DNA of 64,000 nt, taken from positions 187,174,855 to 187,238,854 of the forward strand of contig CM035413.1 of NCBI GenBank assembly GCA_020310875.1, in the 5' to 3' direction. Origin of the DNA: Ceratopteris richardii (Eukaryota > Streptophyta > Polypodiopsida > Polypodiales > Pteridaceae). Below, piece by piece: positions 11,476-25,447 of the stretch; within the stretch, counting starts at the first letter, position 1; every line of letters starts with the position of its first letter. Below the pieces are notes generated by a model, which saw nothing but the letters and a program-made list of their open reading frames with translations, was not told the DNA's origin and ran no database searches. A program made the position numbers and the translations under genes.

Positions 11476-12327
11476 AATGAAGAGCATAGAAGCAGGGAAA
11501 ATAGTGCCTGAAAATACACTTGAAATTTCAAATCAATATTCAGCCTTTATTTATAGGTTTCAAAAAGATTCCCCTTTCTCGAAGGATATAGAAAACTTAC
11601 CAATTTTAGATGATTTTTAGTTTTTTCTTGGATCCTTCTTTTGTTTCCTTTCCAGTTTTAGTTTCTTCTTTTTCTTCATTTCTATTTTTTGTTTTATTTT
11701 TATTTCTCTCTTTTTTCTATTTTTTATAAGCTCACTTCTTTTTCTTTTGATTTTTATTTTTGACTAAGGTTTCTTTTCTTTTCACACCTATGTACAGAGA
11801 ATTAATTAAATTAAGGTTTTGTTTGGGAAAATGGTTCCTAAGTAAGGTTTTTATTTGGGAAAAATTAGGGTTTTGTATGGTTAGGGTTTCCAACTCCAAA
11901 CAATGGCTAAATATGTACATTATAGGTTTAAAACCTAGGGTTTCTAAGGGTTTAGTTTTTAGTTTCTAAGAGCTAAAGCTAGGGTTAAGGGTTAAGAACT
12001 AAGTTTGAAGGGTTAGTTTGAATATTTTCTCGGGTTTTGAGGTTTCTTTAGGTGCATTTTACATGGTATTTCAAGGTTTTCAATATATATCTAGGTTTTT
12101 CATTCTTCTTTTGGTCATCCAAATGGAGCTTTTTATGGGTTTTGAATAAATACAACTAGGATTAGGGATTTTTAAAGAGTTAATGGACTTTTACAAGGAA
12201 TTATACAAATTTCAAGAGTCTTACTAAATCAATAACACACATAAGAATATAAATGAAAGCTTCTCATCACATAGTCTATCAAATCAATAAAGTAATTGAA
12301 CAACTTTTTTAGCTTTATTCATCTTCC
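11476..12327. other. no gene recognised; T-rich, degenerate TTTAGGG-like words
   Basis: About 850 bp of T-rich sequence. AGGGTTT words are scattered at 11860-11980 without a regular period, so I do not call an interstitial telomere. No protein domain is recognisable. Confidence 0.4.
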
Positions 12328-12942
12328 TGTTGGAAGTCAATGTACATATGGTCCACATTCCAGCAATTCTACATTTTGGACTTAGCATTTTTTGTACAGT
12401 TTGGGTAAAAAATTTTTTAGGCTAGATAGATAAAGCTTGACGAGAGCTATCTAGTGGTATGCTTCATTTTTCCATCAGAGGTCAAAACAGGGAGAAAAAT
12501 CAAACCCTAATTTAGCTGAAAATGGAGGAAAAGCATTTTATGAAGATCCAAACTTAAAAAGCTAGGTTATATTGTCAACTTGGCCAAACACAACTAAAAT
12601 TGGGTGATAGAAATTAAATCAAAAGCATATTTTAATTCGATCGCTATTTTGAGCTTAAAAGCAAAATCAAGTTGCAGAAAACAGCAATAGAGGCTTTTTT
12701 GGATTGCGATGTGAGTTTTTTGCTATTGGATCGCTAGGGTTTTATTTTGAGAGTAAAAACTATATAAGGAGCATGTGGGCACACTTCTTGATAATCTCAA
12801 GCTAGAGCTTTGGAGTTCTAAAGCTTTAGAGGTGAAGATTTGGTGAAGGAGAGGCTACTCTCTTGGAGCAAGGAGTCTTCTACAAGGTAGTGGCATCGAT
12901 CTTTTGTAAGTTAGCCTTATATTCTGTTTTTAGGGTTATTGA
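12328..12942 (+). repeat. 5' LTR of copia C, left part
   Basis: Starts TGTTGGAAGTCAATGTACAT, the same as the 3' LTR start at 34136, and contains a TATA-like ACTATATAAGG at about 12769. It is broken at 12942 by copia B, with ATTGA (12938-12942) repeated at 25741-25745. Confidence 0.85.
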
Positions 12943-13233
12943 TGTTGGGTGTGTGTAGAAGTGCCAGAGACACACAAGAAGCACACACAAGGAGCACAAG
13001 CGCAACAAGACACACGGAGAAGACGATGGCTGGAATAGCTCTCTCTATTGATCGATGAACTGAATTGAAGTAAGAGCTGAATAATATCCCTAAGTACTAA
13101 GTACCACCACATATGAGAGTATCAAGTATGTGGTAACATGGGACAAAACCTCTAGCCATACTAGAGTAAAAAGTGCCCATGAATAGGGAAAAGGTTCACA
13201 TCAAAGCTACTCGAGGAGCAAATAAGTGTAACA
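12943..13233 (-). repeat. 3' LTR of copia B
   Basis: 291 bp; on the plus strand it runs TGTTGGGTGTGTG ... AAGTGTAACA. The coding side is bordered by a G-rich polypurine tract (minus strand CCAGGGGGGTT). Confidence 0.9.
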
Positions 13234-13279
13234 AACCCCCCTGGAGCGAATGATGTGAACACATACAGGGAGTGACAGA

Positions 13280-16200
13280 TCAGCCCCCACAAGGTAACAA
13301 GCCTAAAGCTCTACGAAAAGCTTCAAACTTTTCCCGTGGAAGAGCTTTGGTGAATATGTCTGCCACATTATCTTGTGTAGGCACATACACCAAATCAATA
13401 TCTCTTGCATGAAGGCGCTCTCTCACATAGTGATAATGCACCTCAATATGTTTGGTCCGTGCATGAAAGACTAGGTTTCGTGCAACAGCCAAAGCACTAT
13501 GACTATCTGTGAGAATATGCGTAGCAGCATCAATCTCCATGCAAAGATCCATCAATAGGCGTCTCAGCCATATACACTCCACTGTAGTTGTGAAAATTGC
13601 CCTGTACTCAGCTTACTCAACCAAGATATGCATGAGTCTCCAAGGAAAAAGCAATTACCACTAGTGGACACGTGAGTATCATAACAACCAGCCCAATCAC
13701 TATCTATAAAAGCATGCAAGCATGGCTAAACATCTCTGCCATAAAAGAGACCTAAGCTCAAAGTGCCTCGGAGATATCTAAACACACGTTTCACCGCTTG
13801 CCAATGCTTAGTGCCAGGGCTATGCATGAATCGACTCAACTGGGAAACTGCATACTGTATATCTGGCCTTGTGTTGCATGCATATATAAGACATCCCACA
13901 GCTTGCTGATGTAAGAGAAGTATCAAATGCATCACTAGAATCCTCAACTGAGAACCTGAATCCTGTCTCAACTGGTGTGGAAACTGGCTTACAATCCTGA
14001 AAGTCAAAACGTTGAAGTAGTTTTTCAACATAGTTTGCTTGATTCATAACAATTCCCCCCTCAACGGATACAAACTGGATGCCAAGATAGTAGCTCAAAG
14101 GACCAAGATAAGTGGCATCAAAAGTATGCTGCAAATCAGCCATAAGAATGTCAAGTTTTGCATCACATGACCCTATCAAGAGTATGTCATCGACATAAAG
14201 AACAAGCACTATAAGATCAGCCCCATTTTTGCGTACATAGAGTGTGCTTTCAATCGGACCACATGTGAAGCCAAGAGCAATCAAGTGCTTATGTATGTTG
14301 TCATACCATGCACGTGAAGCTTGCTTGAGACCATACAAGGCTTTATGCAAGTGACAAACCATATGCTCTTTCCCTTTCATAGCAAATCCAAGAGGTTGCT
14401 TCACATAGACCTCCTCTTGCAAATCTCCATTTAAGAAGGCTGTTTTTATGTACAATTGATGCACTTTCCAACCTTGATGGGCAGCCAATGCAACCACGGT
14501 ACAAATGGTAGTCATGCGTGAAGTAGGTGCAAAAGTTTCCTCATAGTCAATGCCATATTGTTGCGCATATCCTTTGGCAACCAATCTAGCTTTGTAGCGA
14601 TCAATGCTACCATCAGATTTTCTCTTAATCTTGTAAACCCACTTTGTACCAATGACATTCTTTCCTTTTGGCAATTCACATAAATCACAAGTACCATTCC
14701 TATGTATGGAATCCATTTCTGATTGCATAGCACTCATCCATTGTGGATCGTCACATGCATCTTCAAAAGAAAGTGGCTCTTCATTACATGTTGTAGCAAT
14801 AAGAGAATAATCCACAAAATTACTTGATGCATGGTGAGAGCTTGATCTTGTTCTACCAAGTAAAGGTGCACTCAATTTGCTGTCCTGCAAAGTTTGTTTC
14901 AGCCACTTTGGCATAGATTGTGCACTCTTGATAGACATGCGTTCATTATGTAAAACATCTTCAATATGTACATCATGCGTGGGCTGAATTTCATGCTCAG
15001 TTTCAGCCATATTTTGACGCAAATGTTCAGCCATATGTGGCCGGAAATTTCCAGCAGTTTGGACATTTTTTGAGTGAATCTTTTCAGCCATGTTTGGTTG
15101 GAAATTCTCTGCATTTTCAGCCCTATTTGGCTGGAATTTTTCAGCCCTTTGAACCTCAGTTGGCTGGTCTACATGGCCATAGTCAAGCGCACCATTTTGG
15201 AACAAAGGCATGAGTGTATCGAACACATCTTGTGAGCTAACTGTTCGCAGTTTCTTGCATTCAAGTAGAGGGAAAACTGAATTTTCAGCAAATACCACAT
15301 CTCGACTCACAATAATTATGTTCGTCAATGGATGGTACAACCTATATCCCTTACTTTCAGCACTATAACCAACAAATATACATTTCTTTGCCTTGTCATC
15401 AAGTTTGTGGCGTTGTTGTGATGGCACAAGAGCATATGCCAAACAACCAAACACACACATATGACTAACCATAGGCTTATGACCATTCCAAGCCTCATAA
15501 GGAGTGATGACTCACAATGCTTTTGTAGGGCAGCGATTCAACACATAGTTTGCACACATCACCGCTTCCATCCAAAACGTATAAGGAAAATGCTTTCCTT
15601 TGACCATACATCGTGCCATTTCAAGTAAAGTTCTATTTTTACGCTCGGCAACACCATTTTGTTGAGGTGTATATGGCACCGTACATTGGTGTGAAATACC
15701 TCTTTCACAAAGAAAAGCATTAAACTCATGTGACATGTATTCACCACCACGATCCGTGCATAGAGTCAAAAGCTTTTGTGAAGAAAAATTTTCAGCCATA
15801 GCTAAAAATGCTTTGAAGCAAGAAAATACCTCATTCTTTGGTTTCATAGGATACACCCATGTATGGCTAGTAGCATCATCAATGAAGGTAACAAAATATA
15901 CATGCTTCCCAAAAGATGGAGTCTTGACGGGACCACATACATCACTATGAACAAGTTGTAGTTTTCTTGTAGTGTGTGTATGACTATCTTTTGGAAAAGA
16001 AGCACGATGCATTTTTCCAAGAATGCAACCTTCACATGCATGCTTTTCAATGGACCCAAGTGTAGGCAAGCAAATAACCATGTCCTTCTTTTGCAAGTAG
16101 AGCAAACTATTGAAGTTCAAGTGACCAAAACGAGCACGCCAAAGCTCCATTTCAGCCATGGAGGAAGTATGAGCAACTAAAGCATTCGAGGCAGCCCTCT

Positions 16201-17273
16201 TGTATGTATCCATGCGATACAAACCATTACATAATGTATCGAACATCACAATAACATCACCATTGCTGAAATCATGAACCATACACTTATCATCAACAAA
16301 GTGTACATGAAGTCCAGCTTTGGCAATCAACGGAACTAAAATTAAGTTCTTCTTGATACCGGGAACATACAATGCATTTTTCAAGAGAATCACACCTCCA
16401 TTTGCAGCCGTAAGCTCAATTTCTCCTACTCCAATGATAGGATAAGAGGCATTGTTTGCACACACCACATGTCCTCCTTTAGGTGCATCTTTCAAAGAGG
16501 CAAAAAATCTTTTGCATGATGTTATGTGCTTTGAAGCACCACTATCAAAGAACCAATCCGAATCAGCCTCACTCACAACCATACATTTAGAATGTAAAGA
16601 AGCATCATAATGACAGTAACAACACATGCCCAAAAATCTTGAGCCATGTTAGCTTCATCATTCTTTGGATTTGCTGAATTTTCAGCAATAGACATGCCCG
16701 ATTCCTTCTTCTTTTCATTGCGTTTAGCAAGCTTTCTACACTCATCAATAGTATGACCAGCCTTCCGGCAATATTTGCATCTCTTCTTCTTTTGCAAATC
16801 ACTATCATTAGAGGAATGAGTGGAAGGGGAAGCTTGAGGCTTTGGTTTTGATGAACCAAAAGCTGAACCATACTTGCTTTTCCCCTTTTGTGAGATAGCA
16901 AGTGCTTGTGTTCCCTCAATCAAACCACTCCTATTCACTCTAGATTGCTCTTCTTGCAAAAGAAGAGACGCAACCTCATCAAATTCATACATATTAGGAT
17001 TTCCTTTTGCAACCAAACGAAGTGTAGTAGCAAAGCTTTGAAAAGATTCTGGTAATCCTTTCAACAATGTAGAAATGAGTGATGCATCCGGAATAATCTC
17101 ATCTATGTTTGCCAATTGCTCTTTCAAGTCATTGATGCGTGTCACATACACATCCACTGACTCATTTTCAGCCATACATACATCCTCAAGTTGCTTCCTC
17201 AAGTTGCTTCCTCAAGTATGCAACACGTGCTTCATTATGCACGACATACAAAGAAGCAAGAGTGTCCCATGCC
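13280..17273 (-). pseudogene. copia B gag-pol, second (near-complete) copy
   Basis: Reading right to left: gag tail with zinc knuckle C-K-Y-C-x4-H-x4-C (about 16780-16740); protease with D-S-G in WFFDSGASKHITS (about 16540); GAG-pre-integrase (RFGHLNF...C-x2-C); integrase with HSDVCGP, TDRGGEY and NGVAERKN giving D, D and E; RT with DYEETFAP, QLYIKTAFLNGD and YVDD (about 14190); RNase H pieces ending in VPTQDNVADIFTKALPREKF. Breaks: a stop between integrase and the next domain (about 15510), frame changes at about 16600 and 13820, and a decayed RNase H front (13583-13725). Catalytic residues are intact although the frame is not. It encoded the full retrotransposition machinery of family B. 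Confidence 0.85.
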
Positions 17274-17341
17274 GGACCACATACATCACTATGAACAAGT
17301 TGCAATTTTCTTGTAGTGTGTGTATGACCATCTTTTGGAAA
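17274..17341 (-). pseudogene. integrase stub of copia B fused to second gag copy
   Basis: This 68-bp piece matches 15935-16003 (the integrase start, HSDVCGP region) with a few differences, and abuts gag sequence at 17273 with no obvious microhomology. It is the breakpoint of the internal duplication in copia B. Just inside gag, a 13-bp unit (CAAGTTGCTTCCT) is also tandemly doubled at about 17190-17215. Confidence 0.75.
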
Positions 17342-17346
17342 AGAAG

Positions 17347-18430
17347 TGTTGGAACATCAAGCTTACACTATGCTTGAGGTGGATTTGATCTACATCAAAG
17401 GCTATCATGTCGAAAGAATATCCGTTGGAGAGTTCTTTTTCATATGCTCATTTATTATATTTCTTTGAGAGATTTCTGATGGTTCATTTACCGTTGTAAA
17501 AGCCTTGAGCTTTACACATGTAAAGGTAGAAATATAGAGCCCAAATCCCATGAATTTGTGGTGGTTGAAGTTGCAATAAATCAAGCAAATCAAATCACCT
17601 AAAAGTGGATCAAACTAGATCTTCACTTTTCCTAGATTGTAGGGAAGTGAATTGATTCCCTCCAACAACCATTCCTACCTTCATTTGAATTCAAACTCAA
17701 CTTGTAAAAGTCGTGGAACACTCCTAGAGGCTATATAAGGACTTGAAATCACTTGTACATTACATGGAAGCAATATACATACACTTGTGACCATCATTGT
17801 CTTGCTCCTTCAATTTTCTGCATCATCTTCTTCGCCAACAGTAATCTTGCAAAGGCTGCTGCTCTCTCTCTCCAGAGCTTCAAATTGAGTACAAGATGAC
17901 GCATTGGAAAGGTATAAGTGTCTAGTTTATGCTTATAAATTTTCATAGCATTTGGTTCAGTAGATTGGGAGGAATCTGAGTTTTTCTATCTCGAGGTCAA
18001 TCTCTACGTATTCGTGAAAAATAGAAAGTACCACCGGTGAATGTCGCATTCACTCCTATAGCATATTTTTCTTATTCCTTATACTTTTGTGCATTCCATA
18101 CACTCAACCCTATGTGTATCACTCCCATAAAAGGATTTTTTCTAATTGTAATCACGTTGGTCGCTATGGGCATTTGAAGTTCTTGTCTCTTCCATAGATA
18201 GTAAGTTTTTTTTTAGCTAGTGGACCCCCAAACCTATCTGTTTTGTATGGACTCATTCTCCTTGATGCTCCAAAGTACATAGTGTATTTCGTTGCACTTA
18301 TTACATGCTTATAAGGTCTATTTGAGTCTCCATAAGCTCAAGGGCTGGTCTTGTGCCGGTTGGCTTGACCAAACTTCGTCGCTTCGAAACGCACTTTTCT
18401 ACCTTCTACAAGCTTCTCCAAGTTCTTTCA
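17347..18430 (+). repeat. 5' LTR of copia D
   Basis: 1084 bp, TGTTGGAACATC ... TTCTTTCA, with a TATA-like GCTATATAAGG at about 17731. The primer site TGGTATCAGAGC follows at 18432-18443. Confidence 0.9.
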
Positions 18431-18452
18431 ATGGTATCAGAGCTAGATCAAG

Positions 18453-21400
18453 ATGGGTGACGGCTTTCCCTCAATGATCGAGAAGCTTGATTGACACAAC
18501 TAGGCGGCTTGGCAAATCAGAATGGAGGCCTACTTGCAAGGTAGAAATCTTTATGGAATTGTAGCAGGTGATGAAGCTATGCCTATTCCAAGATCCAAAG
18601 GAGCACCTACACAAGAGGAGACAAATAAGCTCACACTTTGGTGTGCAAGGGATGCTCAAGCAAGGTCATACATACTAAACTCTATCTCTGACTTTCTATT
18701 ACCACATATTAGCGGATGCAAGATATCTCAAGAGACTTGGGATGCCCTCGAGACTTTCTTTTCTGCTAGTACCAAAGCGAGAAAGAATCATCTTTGGAAC
18801 GAGTTCAACCAAATGAAGAAGATGCCTAAAAAAACTATCACAGAGTTTGTTACCAAGGTCAAAGAGGTTGCGGATCAGTTAGCATCCATTGGAGAGCTGA
18901 TTGAAGAAGAGGTCATCATGAGGCAAATTCTCAACGGCATTCGAAGTGATAAGCAATGGCAATCCTTCACGACGGCTTATGATCTCATCATGGATGTGCA
19001 AACTCTAGACTTCAACATCTTTCTTGGACAACTCTTCAATCAAGAAGCCAACAATAGCATAAAGGAAGGTAACTCCTATCATGGTAATTCAACTAGTACT
19101 CTATATGCAGATAAGAAGGATAAGAAGCAGAAAGGCAAGAAGAAGGAAGAAGATGAAGAAGAGACTTCTCAAGCCAACTTCGCAAGCAAGAGCAAGTGGA
19201 AAGGGAAGAAGAAAGGACCAAAGCAAGACAAAGCCAAAGGTAAAAATGTTCAACCTTGTGCCATATGCGATAAGACCAACCACACCACTCAGAATTGTTG
19301 GTTCAATGGGAAGACCCAGAAAGGAAGTGGAAGAGGTGGATATGGTAGCAATAGAGGCAGAGGTGGACACAACTTCAACAATAACAATAGAAGCTATAAT
19401 AGAAGGGACTACAACAATTATTCAGAAGATCAACCACATGAAGACTCATTGCTTCTTATGAATCTAAGCCACAAAGAAGGTAAAGAAGATGATCATTTGT
19501 TCTACATAGATTCAAGATGTTCGAATCATGTTGCAGGCAACATTGCTCTTCTATCTGATTTGGAAAGTCCAAAGTATAGACATGAAGTGCAAACAGGGGA
19601 TGACACGAAGCACAATGTGGAGAAGATTGGTAATGTCAAAGCTTCCAATGGCAGGACAAACATTCTAAGTAAGGTTCTCTATGTACCCACTATCACTAAA
19701 AACCTAATAAGTGTAGGTCAAATAGTTGAAAAAGGCTTGCAAGTTAGGTTCACCCAACATGGAGCTTTTGTGGAAGATCCATGTCAAGGCTTCAAGAAGA
19801 TAGCCCGAGGTGAGAAGCATGGTAGGCTCTTTACTTTTGAAGTAGGAGAAACCAGGAACATAACTCTATTCAACTTTGGGTTTCAAACCCTAAGTGAGCT
19901 TGAAGTGTGCCATAAGAGACTTGCTCATGTGAATGAAAGAACCTTGAAGGATATATGCAGGGATCAAAGTGTTTTAGGACTGCCGAACATATCAAAGCAA
20001 CACATGATCAATAGGTGTGATGCATGTCAGATTGGGAAGGAACAAAGACAACCATTCAACCACAAAGGCTACATGCACAACAACTTATTGGACTTAGTAC
20101 GTACAGATGTATGGGGACCAAGTCAAGAACCTTCATTGGCACGATCAAGGTATTATGTCTCATTTATTGACGACCATAGTAGATGGACTGTTCTATACTT
20201 TATCAAGAGTAAGAATGAAGTGTTTGATTGCTTCAAGAAGTATCTTCCACATGTGGAGAATCATACAAGTAGATCACTAAAGAAGCTCAGATCTGATGGA
20301 GGGGAGAATACTTCTCCAAAGAGTTTGATGAGTTCTTGCAAGAAAAAGGTATCAAAAGAAAAGTGACTACTAGGTACTCTCCTCAACTAAATGGAATTGC
20401 AGAGAGGAGAAACAAGACATTGGTTGGATAAGCCCGAACAATGCTTGAAGAGAAGAAGTTGCCACATTATCTATGGGCAGAAGCTATTTCAACTGTTGTG
20501 TACCTTGTCAATCGACTACCATCCAAATCACTTCAAGGTATGACTCCTTATGAAGCATGGCATGGAAGAAAACCTACTCTTGGACATTGCAAAGTTTTTG
20601 GTTGTTTATCTTATGTTCATGTACCATCACAAATAAGAGGTAAGCTAGATGAAAGGGCAACAAAGGCAGTGTTCATTGGATATGACTCAACTCAGATGGG
20701 TTACATGTTCTTCAATCCTTCAACAAAGCAATTCACTACAAGTAGAGATGTTGTGTTTGAAGAACACAGGTCTTGGTATGATGAAGACAAACAAAAAGTA
20801 ACACTACCATATGATCTTGATTCTGACTCTCATCAATTAGGAAGGAAGCATGATACATAGGTCCAAGATCCAAGAAGTGATACAGACGATGAACAAGATG
20901 AAAGAGAAAAGGATTACAAGCTATGGAAGTCAAGAGCCAAAGAAAAGATGCAAGAGGTTGGAGAATGCTCCAAACAAGCACCTAGAAGATCAGCAAGAGA
21001 GAAGAAACAACCAGAAAGGTATGGATATGATTCCACGTTTGTTACGAAGCATTCAATCTACTTGGAAAAAGACTCTATTTCAGAGGAACCCTCAACCTAT
21101 GAAGAGGCAAAGGGAAACCCTAATTGGGAAAAGGCCATGAACGAAGAGATAGATGCATTGAAGGAGATGGACACTTGGGATTTGGTTCCAATGTCACCGA
21201 ATCAAAAGGTAATTGGTTGCAGATAGGTATATAAAGTTAAAAGAGATTCAGATCGATCAGTTTGTAGGTACAAGGCAAGATTAGTTGCCAAAGGATGCTC
21301 ACAAACTCATGGTATAGACTATGAGGAAACATTCTCACCAGTTGCAAAGATGACTACAATCAGGACATCGGTAAGTGTAGCTCCTGCAAGGAATTGGAGA

Positions 21401-22615
21401 CTCCTCCAACTTGATGTGAAAAATGCATTCTTAAATGGTTGGATAAGTGAAGAGGTATACATGTCACAACCACCAGGTTTTGAAAACCCTAATCATCCAT
21501 CTTATGTTTGCACACTTAAGAAAGCATTGTATGGATTGAAACAAGCTCCTAGAGCTTGGAATTATAGGTTGGTTACAAATCTTCAAGATCAAGGGTTCAA
21601 AGCTAGCAGCTCAGATCCTTCTCTATTCATCAAAAGGGATCACAATGAGGTTATCTATCTATGTGTATATGTAGATGATATTATTGTGACAGGTGATGAT
21701 CTAAATGGCATTCAAAGGATCAAGAGACACATGCAAGAGGAGTTCAAAATCAGTGACCTAGGTGAGCTCACATATTTCCTAGGTATGCAGGTGATATATA
21801 CAGATGAAGGAATGTATTTGACTCAAAAAGGATACATTCAGGATCTTCTTCTCAAGTTCAAAATGGAGAACACTAAACCTGCAGGTACACCTTTGGAGAT
21901 GAATCATAAACTTAGTGTTTATGAAGGTGAGAAACTTGAAGACATTAAAGAGTATCAAAGCTTGGTAGGTAGCTTGATATATGCTACTCATACAAGGGCA
22001 GACATCTCATATAGTGTGGGAGTGCTTAGTCAGTTCATGCACTCACCAAGAAGACCACACATGGATGCAGCTAAGAGAGTACTTAAGTATCTCAAAGGTA
22101 CAATCAACAAAGGTATATTCTATCCTTACTCTTCAGATTTGGATATAAAAATCTACTCAGATGCAGATTGGGCAGGAGCTAAGGATGATAGAAAAAGTAC
22201 ATCTGGTTACTTAGCATTTGTAGGTTCGAAGCTAGTGTCATGGAGTTCCAAGAAGCAACCAATAGTTGCTTTATCTTCAACTGAAGCAGAGTACAGAGGC
22301 TTGACCATAGCTACTCAAGAGGCAATATGGTTAAAAGCATTGTATACAGATTTGGGACTTGTGAGTTCCAAACCTCACATATTTGGAGATAATGTAAGTT
22401 CCATGCATCTAGCGGCAAATCCTATTTTTCATGCGAGAACCAAGCACATAGAAGTCCATTACCACTTCATCAGGGAGAAGCTCATGGCAAAGGAGATTGA
22501 CATTTCTTTTGTTCCAACTGAAAAGCAAGTAGCAGATATGATGACGAAGGCACTTGATGGAATAAAGCTTTGTAGATTCAAAGCTATGGTAGGTATTCAA
22601 CGTATAAGAGAATGA
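18453..22615 (+). pseudogene. copia D gag-pol
   Basis: Start ATG at 18453 (MGDGFPSMIEKLD), followed by TGA (18492) and TAG (18501) in the first 17 codons. Gag then runs open and has a knuckle C-A-I-C-x4-H-x4-C. The protease motif reads D-S-R where D-S-G is expected. GAG-pre-integrase and the integrase start (RTDVWGP) follow. A small deletion at about 20304 shifts the frame in the DGGGEY box, and the catalytic-Glu region is out of frame. Further stops lie near 20429, 20858 and 21226. RT and RNase H from 21350 to 22615 are open, with YVDD (about 21672) and the RNase H boxes SDADWAG, STEAEY and GDN. Inactive as a unit. Confidence 0.88.
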
Positions 22616-22647
22616 AGACTCAAGCATACTTTAGCTTGAGGGGGAGT

Positions 22648-23729
22648 TGTTGGAACATCAAGCTTACACTATGCTTGAGGTGGATTTGATCTACATCAAA
22701 GGCTATCGCGTCGAAAGAATATCCGTTGGAGAGTTCTTTTTCATATGCTCATTTATTGTATTTCTTTCAGAGATTTTTGATGGTTCATTTACCATTGTAA
22801 AAGGCTTGAGATTTACACATGTAAAGGTAGAAATATAGAGCCCAAATCCCACGAATTTGTGGTGGTTGAAGTTGCATTCAATCAAGCAAATCAAATCACC
22901 TAAAAGTCGATCAAACTAGATCTTCACTTTTCCTAGATTATAGGGAAGTGAATTGATTCCCTCCAACAACCATTCCTACCTTCATTTGAATTCAAATTCA
23001 ACTTGTAAAAGTCATGGAATACTCCTAGAGGCTATATAAGGACTTAAAATCACTTGTACATTACATGGAAGCAATATACATACACTTGTGACCATCATTG
23101 TCTTGCTCCTTCAATTTTCTGCATCATCTTCTTCACCAATAGTAATCGTGCAGAGGCTGCTGCTCTCTCTCCAGAGCTTCAAATTGAGTGCAAGATAACT
23201 CATTGGAAAGTTAGAAGTGTCTTGTTTATGCTTATAAATTTTCATAGCATTTGGTTCAGTAGATTGGGAGAAATCGAAGTTTTTGTGTCTCGGGGTCAAT
23301 ATCTGCGTATTCTTGAAAAATAGGAAGTACCACCGGTGAATGTCGCATTCACTCCTATAGCATATTTTGCTTATTCCTTATACTTTTGTGCATCCCATAC
23401 ACGCAACCCTATGTTTATCACTCCCATAAAAGGATTTTTTCTAATTGTAATCACGCTGGTCGCTATGGGCATTTGAAGTTCATTGTCTCTTCCATAGATA
23501 GTAAGTTTTTTTGAGCTAGTCGACCCGCGAACCTATCTGTTTTGTTTCGACTCATTCTTCTTGATGCTCCAAAGTACATAGTGTATTTCTTTGCACTTAT
23601 TACATGCTTATAAGTTCTATTTGAGTCTCCATAAGCTCAAGGGCTGGTCTTGTGCCGGTTGGCTTGACCAAACTTCGTCGCTTCGAAATGCACTTTTCTA
23701 CCTTCTACAAGCTTCTCCAAGTTCTTTCA
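22648..23729 (+). repeat. 3' LTR of copia D
   Basis: 1082 bp with the same termini as the 5' LTR. It is preceded by the polypurine tract TTGAGGGGGAG (22637-22646). Confidence 0.9.
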
Positions 23730-23734
23730 AGAAG

Positions 23735-25200
23735 CACGATGCATTTTTCCAAGAATGCAACCTTCACATGCATGCGTTTCAATGGACTCAAGTGTAGGCA
23801 AGCCAATAACCATGTCCTTCTTTTGCAAGTAGAGAAAACTATTGAAGTTTAAATGACCAAAACGAGCATGCCAAAGCTCCATTTCAACCATGGAAGAAGT
23901 ATGAGCAACTAATGCATTCGAGGCAGCCCTTTTGTATGTATCCATGCGATACAAACCATTACATAATGTACGAGACATCACAATAACATCGCCATTGCTG
24001 AAATCATGAACCATACACTTATCATCAACAAAGTGTACATGAAGTCCAGCTCAATTTCTCCTACTCCAATGATAGGATAAGAGGCATTGTTTGCACACAC
24101 CACATGTCCTCCTGTATGTGCATCTTTCAAAGAGGCAAAAAATCTTTTGCATGATGTTATGTGCTTTGAAGCACCACTATCAAAGAACCAATCCGAATCA
24201 GCCTCACTCACAACCATACATTTAGAATGTAAAGAAGCATCATAATGACATGTAACAACACATGCCCAAAAATCTTGAGCCATGTTAGCTTCATCATTCT
24301 TTGCATTTGCTGAATTTTCAGCAATAGACATGCCAGATTCCTTCTTCTTTTCATTGCGTTTTGCAAGCTTTCTACACTCATCAATAGTATGACCAGCCTT
24401 CCGGCAATATTTGCATCTCTTCTTCTTTTGCAAATCACCATCATTAGAGGAATGAGTGGAAGAGGAAGCTTAAGGCTTTGGTTTTGATGAACCCAAAGCT
24501 GAACCATACTTGCTTTTCCCCTTTTGTGAGATACCAAGTGCTTGCGTTCCCTCAATCAAACCACTCCTATTCACTCTAGATTACTCTTCTTGCAAAAGAA
24601 GAGACTCAACCTCATCAAATGCATACATATTAGGATTTCCTTTTGTAACCAAGTAAAGTGTAGTAGCAAAGCTTTGAAAAGATTCCGGTAATCCTTTCAA
24701 CAATGTGGAAATGAGTGATGCATCCGGAATGATCTCATCTATGTTTGCCAATTGCTCTTTCAAGTCCTTGATGCGTGTCACATACACATCCACCGACTCA
24801 TTTTCAGCCATACATACATCTTCAAGTTGCTTCCTCAAGTATGCAACACGTGCTTCATTACGCACGACATTCAAAGAAGCAAGAGTGTCCCATGCCTGTC
24901 TCGATGTAGAACATGACCGAATGTGTGGAACTATATGACGCTTCAGTGAAAGTGCAATCAAAGCATGAGCTTGAGCATCTTTTCCATCCCATCTAAGCTA
25001 CTCCTGTGTAGGTGGAGAAGGAGAAACCATTGTACTCGAAGAAGAAGCTCCATCTGTGACAGTAGACTGTGAAGTAGAAGCCCCTACTGGTCTTCGATCT
25101 ACATCTGCCACTATGTTCCAAAGTTGTTTTGCAACAAGAACATGCTTCATCATGTAAGACTACATCGGATAGTTGGTCCCATCAAGCTTATCTTGAGCTT
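23735..25200 (-). pseudogene. copia B gag-protease-GAG-pre-integrase, first (5') copy
   Basis: Minus-strand frames give gag (24961-24581: ALSLKRHIVPHIRSC ... NEARVAYLRKQLEDVCMAE), the knuckle C-K-Y-C-x4-H-x4-C (about 24410), protease D-S-G in FFDSGASKHITSC, and GAG-pre-integrase to 23735. It is nearly identical to the second copy at 16000-17270, with an internal deletion around 24050 that removes part of the protease-to-GAG-pre-integrase stretch. Integrase stops after its first residues because of the copia D insertion and the chimeric junction. Stops interrupt gag near 24470, 24580 and 25000. Confidence 0.82.
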
Positions 25201-25447
25201 GAAGCATGCCAAACAAGTCATTGCTGCCCGCCATTTCACTGAGAAACAAGAATGTGACAAAATCTTCACTTCGATGAAAGATGAAATGAGTGCTGAAATT
25301 TCAGCTCACAAACCGTCACTCTGATGGCGATTCTAACTGCATGAATGGCTTCAAAATGGGGGTAAAACCCCAACGCACCTGGTGGAAATGTTTCTAGGCT
25401 GCGAAAAACCGAAACTTGAGAAGAAGCTGAACCTGCTCTGATACCAG

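Larger units (their letters stand above)
17347..23729 (+). mobile_element. Ty1/copia element D, complete but decayed
   Basis: A 6383-bp plus-strand element with LTRs 17347-18430 and 22648-23729 and perfect target duplications AGAAG at 17342-17346 and 23730-23734. It is inserted in the first integrase copy of copia B: the broken B reading 'AAAAGAAG...GAAGCACGATGC' is restored when D is removed (compare 15995-16010). The LTRs differ at 13 positions in the first ~300 bp, so D is clearly older than element I. Gag resembles that of elements I and E1. Confidence 0.92.

Noticed and set aside
11860-11990. Possible interstitial telomere (AGGGTTT words)
   Set aside because: The words are irregularly spaced with no tandem TTTAGGG array.
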